Below are positions 1 to 5,167 of a stretch of 5,823 bases of DNA, one piece after another. The stretch comes from Deltaproteobacteria bacterium (GTDB taxonomy: Bacteria; Desulfobacterota; SM23-61). The position numbers and the translations under genes are program-made. The DNA lies in assembly GCA_029857975.1 (NCBI GenBank), contig JAOUFX010000232.1:1-5823 (forward strand), given 5' to 3'. Position 1 is the first letter of the stretch. Each line of letters begins with the position of its first letter. The notes under the pieces are model-generated. The model was not told where the DNA came from. It searched no databases and worked only from the letters and a program-made list of their open reading frames with translations.

Positions 1-88
1 TTTCGATCCTATTTTCTCCGCCCGTGAGTTAGGCAACCATTTTTGTAACCATCAGGTAAGTTCATCATATAGAATTACCTTATTATAA
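1..88. other. Left-edge non-coding stretch, no recognised feature
   Basis: I see no gene here. One frame on the + strand (from base 2) stays open from the edge to the TAA at 86-88, which could be the tail of an upstream gene. Its 28 residues match no family I know, so I do not call it. The AT-rich end (TTATTATAA at 80-88) directly borders the inverted-repeat element that starts at 89. Confidence 0.4.
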
Positions 89-233
89 GAGCCTCTTGCA
101 AAAGTATTTTTTGTGGTTCGACAAGCTCACCACGGACGGAAAAACTAAATAATTTCAACCTAAGCCCGTTCACCCTGAGCCGTGAGCCTGTCGAACGGTC
201 GAAGGGTAAATTACGGACTTTTGCAAGAAGCTC
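89..233. repeat. MITE-like / nested inverted-repeat element, about 145 bp
   Basis: The outer arms are GAGCCTCTTGCAAAAGT (89-105) and ACTTTTGCAAGAAGCTC (217-233). They are reverse complements over 17 bp with one mismatch. ATAA flanks both ends directly (85-88 and 234-237), as a 4-bp target duplication would. Inside lies a second inverted pair, GTTCGACAAGCTCAC (116-130) and GTGAGCCTGTCGAAC (182-196), with 14 of 15 bases complementary. The inner part resembles the REP-like families with cores such as TTCGACAGGCTCA that are dispersed in many environmental bacterial genomes (from memory). It is too small to encode a transposase, so if mobile it would be moved in trans. It could equally be a static palindromic intergenic repeat. 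The GAAGCTC end (227-233) also pairs with GAGCTTC at 243-249. Confidence 0.6.
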
Positions 234-261
234 ATAAATTAAGAGCTTCCCCGTAAATCGT

Positions 262-285
262 ATTCCCTCCTTGGTAAAGGGGGAT
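262..285. repeat. Short palindromic hairpin of the CCCTCCTT...AAGGGGG type
   Basis: CCTCCTT (266-272) pairs with AAGGGGG (277-283) around a GGTA loop, giving a 7-bp stem with one G-T wobble. The whole resembles the common dispersed intergenic repeat built on ATCCCCCTTTG...AAAGGGGGAT. No T-tract follows, so it is not a convincing terminator. Confidence 0.4.
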
Positions 286-312
286 TAAAGGCTACCACTT
301 AATCAAGGATAA

Positions 313-360
313 GCTCTAAGCAACTTTAGAGCACTTTTAGCAAGTTAGGCTCTTAGCTTG
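313..360. repeat. Two adjacent hairpins with a third copy of the element end
   Basis: GCTCTAA (313-319) pairs perfectly with TTAGAGC (326-332) around a 6-nt loop. The next 20 bases (341-360) can fold as CAAGTTA with TAGCTTG. Bases 333-355, ACTTTTAGCAAGTTAGGCTCTTA, resemble the right end of the 89-233 element, whose sequence from 217 is ACTTTTGCAAGAAGCTCATAA, with small insertions. This is a degenerate third copy of the end in the same orientation. A CTTTT run follows the first hairpin at 334-338, so a weak terminator for an upstream gene is possible but not well supported. Confidence 0.4.
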
Positions 361-414
361 AGGTGAGGTGTCCGTCTTCTTTCTTTTGAGATGTTTTGCG
401 GGAAAACTGAAGAA

Positions 415-420
415 AAGGAG
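415..420 (+). promoter_or_regulatory. Ribosome binding site deciding the SDR 1 start
   Basis: AAGGAG lies 10 nt before the ATG at 431. The frame also extends upstream to a GTG at 368. That would add 21 residues before the MRLKDKVAIVTG segment where SDR proteins normally begin, and the GTG has only a weak GAGGTGAG upstream. The ATG is preferred. Confidence 0.6.
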
Positions 421-430
421 AATCGGGGAA

Positions 431-1180
431 ATGAGACTGAAAGACAAAGTGGCTATTGTGACCGGGGCTGGGCGAGGAATAGGGGAAGCGATCGCTCTGC
501 TCTTTGCCGAGGAAGGAGCCAAAGTGGTGGTGAATGATGTAAACGAGGCAGATGGAAACCGCACCGGCGAGGCGATCAAAAGCAAAGGCGGAAAAGCTGT
601 AGTTGTTATCGGAAGCGTTACCGTTCGGGACATCGCCCAGAAAATGATGGACACGGCCGTCAAGGAGTTCGGGATTGTCGACATCCTCGTGAATAACGCC
701 GGTATCCTTCGCGACGCCATGCTGCATAAGATGACCGATGAGCAATGGGATCAGGTCATCGACGTGAACTTGAAAGGCGTATTTCTCTGCACCCAGTGTG
801 CGGCCCAAGTGATGAGGGAGAAACGGTACGGGAAAATCATAAACCTCTCCTCGGCGATGTGGAAGGGAAACCCCGGGCAACTCAATTATTCGGCTGCCAA
901 GGCGGGCGTCATCGGGTTGACCAAAACGGCGGCCAAGGAATTGGCGCCCAAAGGGATCAACGTCAATGCCATCGCCCCGGGTCTGATCTGGACCGACATG
1001 CTCAAATCTACGCCTCCAGCCATACTCGAACGGATGCAGAAGAACCTGGCGACTACGGTCCCCCTGAACCGGCTGGGGTTGCCGCGCGATGTGGCCAATG
1101 TAGCTCTCTTCTTGGCCTCAGACGAAAGTTCCTATGTTACCGGCCAGGTGATTTATTGCGACGGTGGCCTGATCATATAG
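431..1180 (+). CDS. Short-chain dehydrogenase/reductase, FabG-like (SDR 1)
   Basis: A complete classical SDR of 249 residues, the usual length, expected to be a soluble tetramer that interconverts a hydroxyl and a keto group with NAD(P). Visible motifs are the Rossmann glycine motif TGAGRGIG (residues 11-18), NNAG (88-91), Asn113, catalytic Ser140, Tyr153 and Lys157 in the YSAAK segment, and the PG motif after beta-6 (NAIAPG). The C-terminus has the FabG-type YVTGQ...DGG pattern. Asp36 at the end of beta-2 favours NAD(H), whereas Arg15 is also seen in NADPH-using FabG proteins, so the cofactor is uncertain. Annotators would call it 3-oxoacyl-ACP reductase. In this neighbourhood a 3-hydroxyacyl-CoA or cyclic hydroxyacyl-CoA dehydrogenase is more likely than fatty acid synthesis, but that is inference. 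It is separated from tetR by about 600 bp of repeats, so it is probably its own transcription unit or the end of an upstream one. No clear promoter is visible. Confidence 0.93.
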   Translation: MRLKDKVAIVTGAGRGIGEAIALLFAEEGAKVVVNDVNEADGNRTGEAIKSKGGKAVVVIGSVTVRDIAQKMMDTAVKEFGIVDILVNNAGILRDAMLHKMTDEQWDQVIDVNLKGVFLCTQCAAQVMREKRYGKIINLSSAMWKGNPGQLNYSAAKAGVIGLTKTAAKELAPKGINVNAIAPGLIWTDMLKSTPPAILERMQKNLATTVPLNRLGLPRDVANVALFLASDESSYVTGQVIYCDGGLII

Positions 1181-1231
1181 AAAAATTCCGGGGTCCAAAG
1201 ATTGATAATCTCGTAAGAAGTCGAAAAAGCC

Positions 1232-1300
1232 GTCACTCCTGCGCAAGCAGGAGTCCTCAACTATTTGAATTAACTGGATTCCCGCTTTCGCAGGAATGAC
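1232..1300. repeat. Inverted pair of REP-like units
   Basis: The left unit (1232-1258) begins GTCACTCCTGCGCAAGCAGG. The right unit (1274-1300) is its imperfect reverse complement, CTGGATTCCCGCTTTCGCAG followed by GAATGAC. Both belong to the widespread GTCATTCCCGCGAAAGCGGGAATCC-type intergenic repeat (recognised from memory). The left unit alone folds into a perfect 8-bp stem, 1235-1242 with 1247-1254, closed by a GCAA tetraloop. The pair can form a larger cruciform. It sits 51 bp after the SDR 1 stop, where such units often protect 3' ends or limit read-through. There is no T-tract, so it is not a standard intrinsic terminator. Confidence 0.75.
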
Positions 1301-1319
1301 GAAAATGGGATAAAAAGTT

Positions 1320-1343
1320 GTCACTCCGGTGGAAGCCGGAATC
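1320..1343. repeat. Third REP-like unit, divergent core
   Basis: This stretch starts GTCACTCCGGTGGAAGCCGG and ends AATC. It has the same GTCA(C/T)TCC...GGAATC frame as the two units just upstream, in the orientation of the first, but with a CCGG...CCGG core. It resembles the GTCATTCCGGC...GCCGGAATC variant of the dispersed family. It lies 19 bp after the inverted pair, so together they make a three-unit cluster. Confidence 0.6.
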
Positions 1344-1560
1344 GGAGAAGAAGGGCCAGGGATTTCCACCGTCAGGAGAAATAAATGGCCCCTGGCCTTG
1401 GACGGAAAGCACTCGAAGGGGAGAGAAATTTTCTATGCCCGGCCAAAGGTCCAAACGGCCTGGAGTGTTTGCGGATACGTGGAGGGGATCCATGGGAAAT
1501 GCCGTACAGCCATTTAGGAGAGAGGGAGATTGTTTCAGGAGTAAAAAAACTCTTGTAAGA
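1344..1560. other. Hairpin-rich intergenic stretch of unknown role
   Basis: I see no gene here. Several pairings are possible. GGCCAGGG (1354-1361) is perfectly complementary to CCCTGGCC (1390-1397). AGCACTC near 1408 can pair with GAGTGTT near 1463, enclosing a smaller CCGGCC/GGCCTGG stem. No known riboswitch or RNA family consensus that I can recall fits. Short open frames cross the region on both strands, but none has a good ribosome binding site with a recognisable product. The purine-rich composition differs from the AT-rich sequence that follows. Confidence 0.35.
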
Positions 1561-1580
1561 GGGAATTTTTTGAATTTTAC

Positions 1581-1610
1581 TCAATTTAATTGAAATCGAA
1601 TTGGTCAATT
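1581..1610. promoter_or_regulatory. Two adjacent TCAATT-type palindromes, candidate operator
   Basis: TCAATTTAATTGA (1581-1593) is a perfect palindrome around a central T. AATTGGTCAATT (1599-1610) has perfect 5-bp arms around GT. They share the TCAATT/AATTGA half-site and lie in the AT-rich stretch upstream of the tetR promoter. Binding by the neighbouring TetR protein or another regulator is a guess. In AT-rich DNA such palindromes can arise by chance. Confidence 0.3.
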
Positions 1611-1696
1611 AAGAATAGTGCCATAACTGTATGAATTTTTTAAGTTAAGATTTTAAAGAAGGCCAAAATAAATTTTTAGCCTGGGAAAAATTGTGC

Positions 1697-1724
1697 TTGA
1701 CAATAAATTGGATATGAGTAACAT
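1697..1724 (+). promoter_or_regulatory. Sigma70-like promoter for tetR
   Basis: A perfect -35 hexamer TTGACA (1697-1702) is followed after 16 bp by TAACAT (1719-1724), which matches 4 of 6 positions of TATAAT. Upstream is strongly AT-rich, as in an UP element. The tetR start codon is about 65 bp downstream. No second strong promoter is visible before the amidohydrolase, so this one probably also drives 2556-3467 and possibly the rest. Confidence 0.5.
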
Positions 1725-1781
1725 TCAAAAAAAAATTCCCCTTGGCCCAGCCAGGACCCCAAACATTTGATCCTGATGAAT

Positions 1782-1790
1782 GGAGGAGGA
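1782..1790 (+). promoter_or_regulatory. Ribosome binding site deciding the tetR start
   Basis: GGAGGAGGA ends directly before the ATG at 1791 and gives GGAGG a 4-nt spacing. The same frame also has a TTG at 1767 and an ATG at 1776. Neither has a purine-rich site at the right distance, and starting there would translate the binding site itself as Gly-Gly-Gly. Confidence 0.6.
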
Positions 1791-2519
1791 ATGACGCTTG
1801 CCGCCAAGAATATCTATGCAGCCTCTATCCCAAAGAGGACCAGTCAAGGAGAAGAGAAAAGACGACTGATCTTAAAAGTGGCGACGGGGGTCTTTGCTGA
1901 AAAAGGTTTCTATGAAGCCACCATCGCCCAAATCGCTCAGATAGCCAAAATTGCCGAAGGCAGCATTTACCATTATTTCGAGAACAAAGAAGACCTGCTC
2001 TTTTCCATCCCCGAAGAACGGATGGAAAATTTCTTGTCCGGCCTCCGCGAACATTTAGAGGGAATCAAAGGGGCCCTTTCCAAACTCCGTAAGATTATCT
2101 GGTACCATCTCCATTTTTATGAAAAGAACCAAGATTATGTGCTGATTCTTCTGCAAAACATCCGGCTAAACCCCCGCTTCAAATCCACGAGGGCGTATCA
2201 GTTGATCCGTGACTTCAGCCGATTGGTTGTGCAGATCATAGAAGAAGGGAAGAAGGAAGGCGTCATCCGGCCGGACATTAATGCTAAATTATTGCGAGAT
2301 GCTATCTTGGGCGCTGTCGAGCATATCACCATCCGCGGGTCCATTTTGGGACGATTTCCAATACTGACCACGGCCACTGCCCAGCTTTACGATTTTTTCG
2401 TCACCGGTATTGGCACCGCAGACAGTTCCGTCACCCTCCCCCTACGAAAATTTCTCCGGATTTATGAATCCGGCATGGGTAAGAAGAACCCCCTGAAGGG
2501 GGAAGCGAGACTCCATTAA
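1791..2519 (+). CDS. TetR/AcrR-family transcriptional regulator
   Basis: A 242-residue DNA-binding regulator, probably a ligand-released dimeric repressor. The N-terminal HTH domain spans about residues 21-70 and ends in the family signature GSIYHYFENKEDLL (57-70). It is preceded by a roughly 20-residue basic extension. The C-terminal ligand and dimer domain (about 75-205) is helical and rich in aromatic residues. A tail of about 35 residues ends in a Lys/Arg-rich segment. The HTH contains an unusual IAQ-IAQ-IAK-IAE tandem (45-56) that still keeps normal TetR spacing; Lys53 stands where many members have the turn glycine. The gene is 36 bp upstream of the amidohydrolase in the same direction, so it likely controls this cluster and itself. 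TetR proteins in acyl-CoA catabolic loci often respond to acyl-CoA esters, but the ligand here is unknown. Confidence 0.9.
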   Translation: MTLAAKNIYAASIPKRTSQGEEKRRLILKVATGVFAEKGFYEATIAQIAQIAKIAEGSIYHYFENKEDLLFSIPEERMENFLSGLREHLEGIKGALSKLRKIIWYHLHFYEKNQDYVLILLQNIRLNPRFKSTRAYQLIRDFSRLVVQIIEEGKKEGVIRPDINAKLLRDAILGAVEHITIRGSILGRFPILTTATAQLYDFFVTGIGTADSSVTLPLRKFLRIYESGMGKKNPLKGEARLH

Positions 2520-2555
2520 TTTTTTATTTCTTTTAATCTTGCAAAGGAGGAAAAG

Positions 2556-3467
2556 ATGCCCAGGATTATCGATGTGCATGGACATGTTTTCGACAGTGAG
2601 GGGTTGAAGACCATTATTCACTACCGGGTTCAACTTAACAAGTATTTGTATAATAAGGAAACCACCCCCGAACAATTATTGCGAGAGGCTCCTACGGTTG
2701 AGCAAATGGTCGAGGACTTCCGCAAAAACAACATGGTCGGCATGCCCGTGGCCTGGGATGCCGAGACTCACCTGGGAGGGCCAAAGACCAGCAACGATTA
2801 CATCGCTGGCATTGTTAAGAAATATCCTGACGTATTTTTAACCGGGTGGGGCTCTGTGGACCCTTGGAAAGGCCGTTTAGCCCTGGAGGAGGCCGACCGT
2901 TGCATCAAAGAATTGAAGCTCATCGGCCTGAAATTCCAGCAGCCCACCCAGCAGTTCCACGTCAACGACCCCCAGTTTTATCCTCTCTGGGACCTCTGTC
3001 AGGACCTGGGCGCTGTGATCCAGCTTCACACCGGTTATTCTGGGTTGGGCACCGGGCTTCCGGGGGGTGGGGGGATCAAGCTGCGCTATACCAGGCCCAT
3101 TCCAGATTTTGACGATTTGGCGGCCGACTTCCCGAAGCTGAAAATCATCGCCATGCATGTAGGGGATCCCTGGGTGGAAGAGCTCAACGCCGTCACCATG
3201 CACAAAGGAAACGTCTTCCGGGAAACCTCGGGCATGTGGCCCCGCTACTTCCCGGAGCCCATGAAGTACGAAATGAACCGGCGCCTTCAGGATAAATATA
3301 TGTTTGGGTCAGAGTATAACCTCTTCCCCCTGGATCAGTTGGTCAAGCAGCACGAAGAAAACGAGTACCGGCCGGGATTTCTGGAAAAGCTTTTCTACAA
3401 GAATGCCATCCGGATTCTGGGGGAGAATCTGGAAAGAATCGGAGTCAACCTGAAAGAGTGGATGTGA
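2556..3467 (+). CDS. Amidohydrolase-2 family metal-dependent hydrolase/decarboxylase
   Basis: This 303-residue TIM-barrel protein belongs to the amidohydrolase-2 group (PF04909), which includes ACMS decarboxylase, gamma-resorcylate decarboxylase and related hydrolases and hydratases of ring-cleavage products. Visible features are the beta-1 metal motif DVHGH (His8, His10), GLKFQQP (124-130), LHTG with His158, MHVGDPW with His201, and GSEYNLFP (251-258) at the end of the barrel. The last position is normally Asp (GSDYP in relatives); here it is Glu253. A glycine-rich loop, LPGGGGIKL (168-176), follows His158 and looks family-typical. There is no signal peptide, so it is cytoplasmic. The start is firm: AAAGGAGG (2543-2550) lies 5 nt before the ATG. 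It probably shares a transcript with tetR. Whether it hydrolyses, hydrates or decarboxylates, and on which substrate, cannot be read from the sequence. A ring-derived carboxylic acid is a plausible guess from context. Confidence 0.88.
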   Translation: MPRIIDVHGHVFDSEGLKTIIHYRVQLNKYLYNKETTPEQLLREAPTVEQMVEDFRKNNMVGMPVAWDAETHLGGPKTSNDYIAGIVKKYPDVFLTGWGSVDPWKGRLALEEADRCIKELKLIGLKFQQPTQQFHVNDPQFYPLWDLCQDLGAVIQLHTGYSGLGTGLPGGGGIKLRYTRPIPDFDDLAADFPKLKIIAMHVGDPWVEELNAVTMHKGNVFRETSGMWPRYFPEPMKYEMNRRLQDKYMFGSEYNLFPLDQLVKQHEENEYRPGFLEKLFYKNAIRILGENLERIGVNLKEWM

Positions 3468-3504
3468 ATTCGGGGCAAATTCCGGAGATCTTCAAGGGTC
3501 GGTT

Positions 3505-3685
3505 ATGTCCAAAATAAGGGATGAGATAGAAAAGCTCAGCTTATTATACTGCAGCTAAAAGACAGATGGATATCCTCATCCGGCTGCAGGAGACTCGGCT
3601 GTAGACTATCAAAGCCTTGGAGATGCTGAAAAATAAGAATACGGGGAAGGCAGAAAAAAACACGGCAATATTCCATTTTGTTTGA
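3505..3685 (+). pseudogene. Possible decayed small reading frame
   Basis: From ATG 3505 the frame reads MSKIRDEIEKLS and then stops at 3556-3558. The neighbouring frame from about 3533 reads SSAYYTAAKRQMDILIRLQ and ETRL, meets TAG at 3602-3604, then continues TIKALEMLKNKNTGKAEKN to the TGA at 3683-3685. Joined by one frameshift and one read-through, these make a helical, charged, coiled-coil-like polypeptide of about 60 residues. I recognise no family. The ATG lacks a good ribosome binding site. This may be a small gene broken by a frameshift and a nonsense mutation, or only chance open frame in a 233-bp gap. Confidence 0.25.
3521..3550 (+). promoter_or_regulatory. Weak candidate promoter for the dehydratase
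   Basis: TATACT (3545-3550) matches 5 of 6 bases of the -10 consensus. ATGAGA (3521-3526), 18 bp upstream, matches 4 of 6 bases of the -35. It could give the dehydratase and SDR 2 separate expression from the tetR transcript, which the 233-bp gap would allow. The match is weak. Confidence 0.22.
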
Positions 3686-3700
3686 AGGAGGTTTTTTTAG

Positions 3701-5158
3701 ATGGCTTTAAAAACCGGGAAAGAATATGTACAGAGCTTGAGAGAGATGAATCCCCATCCCACGGTTTATCTTTTCGGGGAAAAAATGGAGAACCCTTATG
3801 ATCATCCCATGGTCAAACCGTCGCAGAATGCTGTGGCCCTAAGTTATGACCTGGTCCATGACCCCCTCCACGAAGACCTGATGACCGCCCGCTCCCACCT
3901 TACTGGCCAGAAGGTGAACCGCTTTTGTCATATCTACCAGAGCCGGGATGATCTGGTGAATAAAATTAAGATGTTTCGGATGCTGGGGCAGATGACGGCA
4001 ACGTGCTTCCAACGATGCACCACCTGCGATGGGGGGAATATCATGTATCTGGCCACTTATGAAGTGGACCAGAAGTTTGGGACGAAATACCACGAGCGGT
4101 TCAAAAAATTTTTTAGGCACCTGCAGGAGAATGACCTGGTAGCAGGCATCGCCATGACAGATGTCAAGGGGGACCGAAGTCTGAAACCCAGTGAACAAGC
4201 CGATCCGGACCTTTACCTGCACGTGGTGGAGGAGAAGAAAGACGGGATCGTCGTTCGGGGGGCCAAGGCCCACCAGACAGGAGCCCTAAATTGCCACTGC
4301 ACGGTGGTCATGCCCACTCGAGCCATGTCGCCGGAAGATAAGGACTATGCCATCGCCTTTTCCATCCCGATGAGTAGCCCCGGTTTAATTCATATTTACG
4401 GACGGCAGTTCTCCGACACGCGGAAGTTAGAAGGCGGTTGCATCGACATGGGGAATCCCCTCTTTGGCATGCAGGAAACCCTGCTCATCTTTGAAAACGT
4501 TTTTGTTCCCTGGGAAAATGTTTATCTGTATAAAGAGTATGAATTCGCCGAAAGGATCAGCGGCCTTCTCGGCTCTCATCACCGATGCAGCTACGGGGGG
4601 TGCAAGACTGGGGTTAGCGATGTCCTGATCGGGGCTACAGCTTTGCTTGCCCAGTACAATGGGGTGGCTAAGAGTTCTCACGTGCGAAGTAAGATAACCG
4701 AGATGATCACCCTTTCCGAGACCATGTACGGTTGCGGACTGGCTTCGGCCTATGAAGGCCACAAAACGCCAGTGGGAAACTACCTGAACGATTTTCTGCT
4801 GGCTAATGTGTGCAAACTGAACGTGGCACGGATTACCAACCAGATCGGGCAACTGGCCCTGGATATTGCCGGAGGGATCGTTACCACGATGCCCTCGGAG
4901 AGGGATTTACGCAGCCCAGAGATCGGCAAATATGTGGAAAAATACCTGCGGGGGGTTAGTAATGTCCCTGCCGAGCACCGTATGCGCATTTTGCGTTTGA
5001 TCGAAAATCTGATGTTTGGGGGAGGAGCCGGAGGATATATTGTGGAATCTATTCACGGGGCCGGCTCGCCGGAAGCGCAGAAGACGATGATTCCCCGGGA
5101 GTCTAACCTGAGTCACAAGATTTCCCTGGCGAAATGTATTGCCGGAATCAAAGAATAG
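3701..5158 (+). CDS. 4-hydroxybutyryl-CoA dehydratase-type flavin/[4Fe-4S] dehydratase
   Basis: This 485-residue enzyme aligns by eye along its whole length with AbfD of Clostridium aminobutyricum (about 490 residues). It has an HpaB-type N-terminal FAD region (about 5-275) and C-terminal region (about 285-480). AbfD dehydrates 4-hydroxybutyryl-CoA to crotonyl-CoA by ketyl-radical chemistry and isomerises vinylacetyl-CoA. All AbfD cluster ligands have counterparts: Cys102 and Cys106 (CFQRC), His294 and Cys301 (HRCSYGGC). So do the active-site residues Thr193, Glu259, Tyr298, Lys302 and Glu449 (ESIHGAGSP). This rules out an ordinary HpaB flavin hydroxylase. Extra cysteines absent from AbfD as I recall it are Cys109, Cys198, Cys200 and Cys296, several of them near the cluster. 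A loop after about residue 403 is shorter than in AbfD. The ATG at 3701 has a perfect AAGGAGGT (3685-3692). SDR 2 follows after 9 bp. The class is secure; the exact substrate is not, so I give no gene symbol. A cyclic or branched hydroxyacyl-CoA is as possible as 4-hydroxybutyryl-CoA. Confidence 0.9.
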   Translation: MALKTGKEYVQSLREMNPHPTVYLFGEKMENPYDHPMVKPSQNAVALSYDLVHDPLHEDLMTARSHLTGQKVNRFCHIYQSRDDLVNKIKMFRMLGQMTATCFQRCTTCDGGNIMYLATYEVDQKFGTKYHERFKKFFRHLQENDLVAGIAMTDVKGDRSLKPSEQADPDLYLHVVEEKKDGIVVRGAKAHQTGALNCHCTVVMPTRAMSPEDKDYAIAFSIPMSSPGLIHIYGRQFSDTRKLEGGCIDMGNPLFGMQETLLIFENVFVPWENVYLYKEYEFAERISGLLGSHHRCSYGGCKTGVSDVLIGATALLAQYNGVAKSSHVRSKITEMITLSETMYGCGLASAYEGHKTPVGNYLNDFLLANVCKLNVARITNQIGQLALDIAGGIVTTMPSERDLRSPEIGKYVEKYLRGVSNVPAEHRMRILRLIENLMFGGGAGGYIVESIHGAGSPEAQKTMIPRESNLSHKISLAKCIAGIKE

Positions 5159-5167
5159 GAGGCGAAA

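Noticed and set aside
89..360. CRISPR array or phage attachment site
   Set aside because: The repeats are inverted rather than direct and evenly spaced, there are no spacers of equal length, and no tRNA or integrase gene is nearby.
337..880. Minus-strand open frames opposite SDR 1
   Set aside because: They overlap a conserved SDR with intact catalytic residues, and their compositions (Ser/Pro/Thr-rich or His-rich) look like shadows.
1550..1571. CTCT-TGTA-AGAG hairpin followed by TTTTTT as an intrinsic terminator
   Set aside because: The stem is only 4 AT-rich base pairs and is separated from the T-run by GGAA, too weak to call.
1118..1608. Overlapping short open frames on both strands between SDR 1 and tetR
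   Set aside because: Their translations contain the typical chance products of REP repeats (such as VIPAKAGIQ and SCESGNP), with no ribosome binding sites or family resemblance.
2489..2535. CCCCC-TGAA-GGGGG hairpin near the end of tetR followed by a T-rich stretch, as a terminator
   Set aside because: The stem is only 5 bp, lies within the coding region, and the T-rich stretch starts about 15 bases later. The spacing does not fit an intrinsic terminator, and the next gene is only 36 bp from the tetR stop.
4004..4027. C-x3-C-x2-C spacing in the dehydratase, as in radical SAM enzymes
   Set aside because: The protein aligns over its full length with AbfD, which uses Cys102, Cys106, His294 and Cys301 for its cluster. 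There is no radical SAM fold or GGE motif; the spacing is a coincidence caused by an extra Cys109.
3839..4852. Long minus-strand open frames opposite the dehydratase
   Set aside because: They are antisense to a clearly conserved gene, show no recognisable domains, and are explained by the codon use of the real gene.
3701..5158. 4-hydroxyphenylacetate 3-hydroxylase (HpaB) assignment
   Set aside because: The fold family is shared, but the four Fe-S ligands and the AbfD active-site residues are present, and these are not a feature of HpaB monooxygenases.
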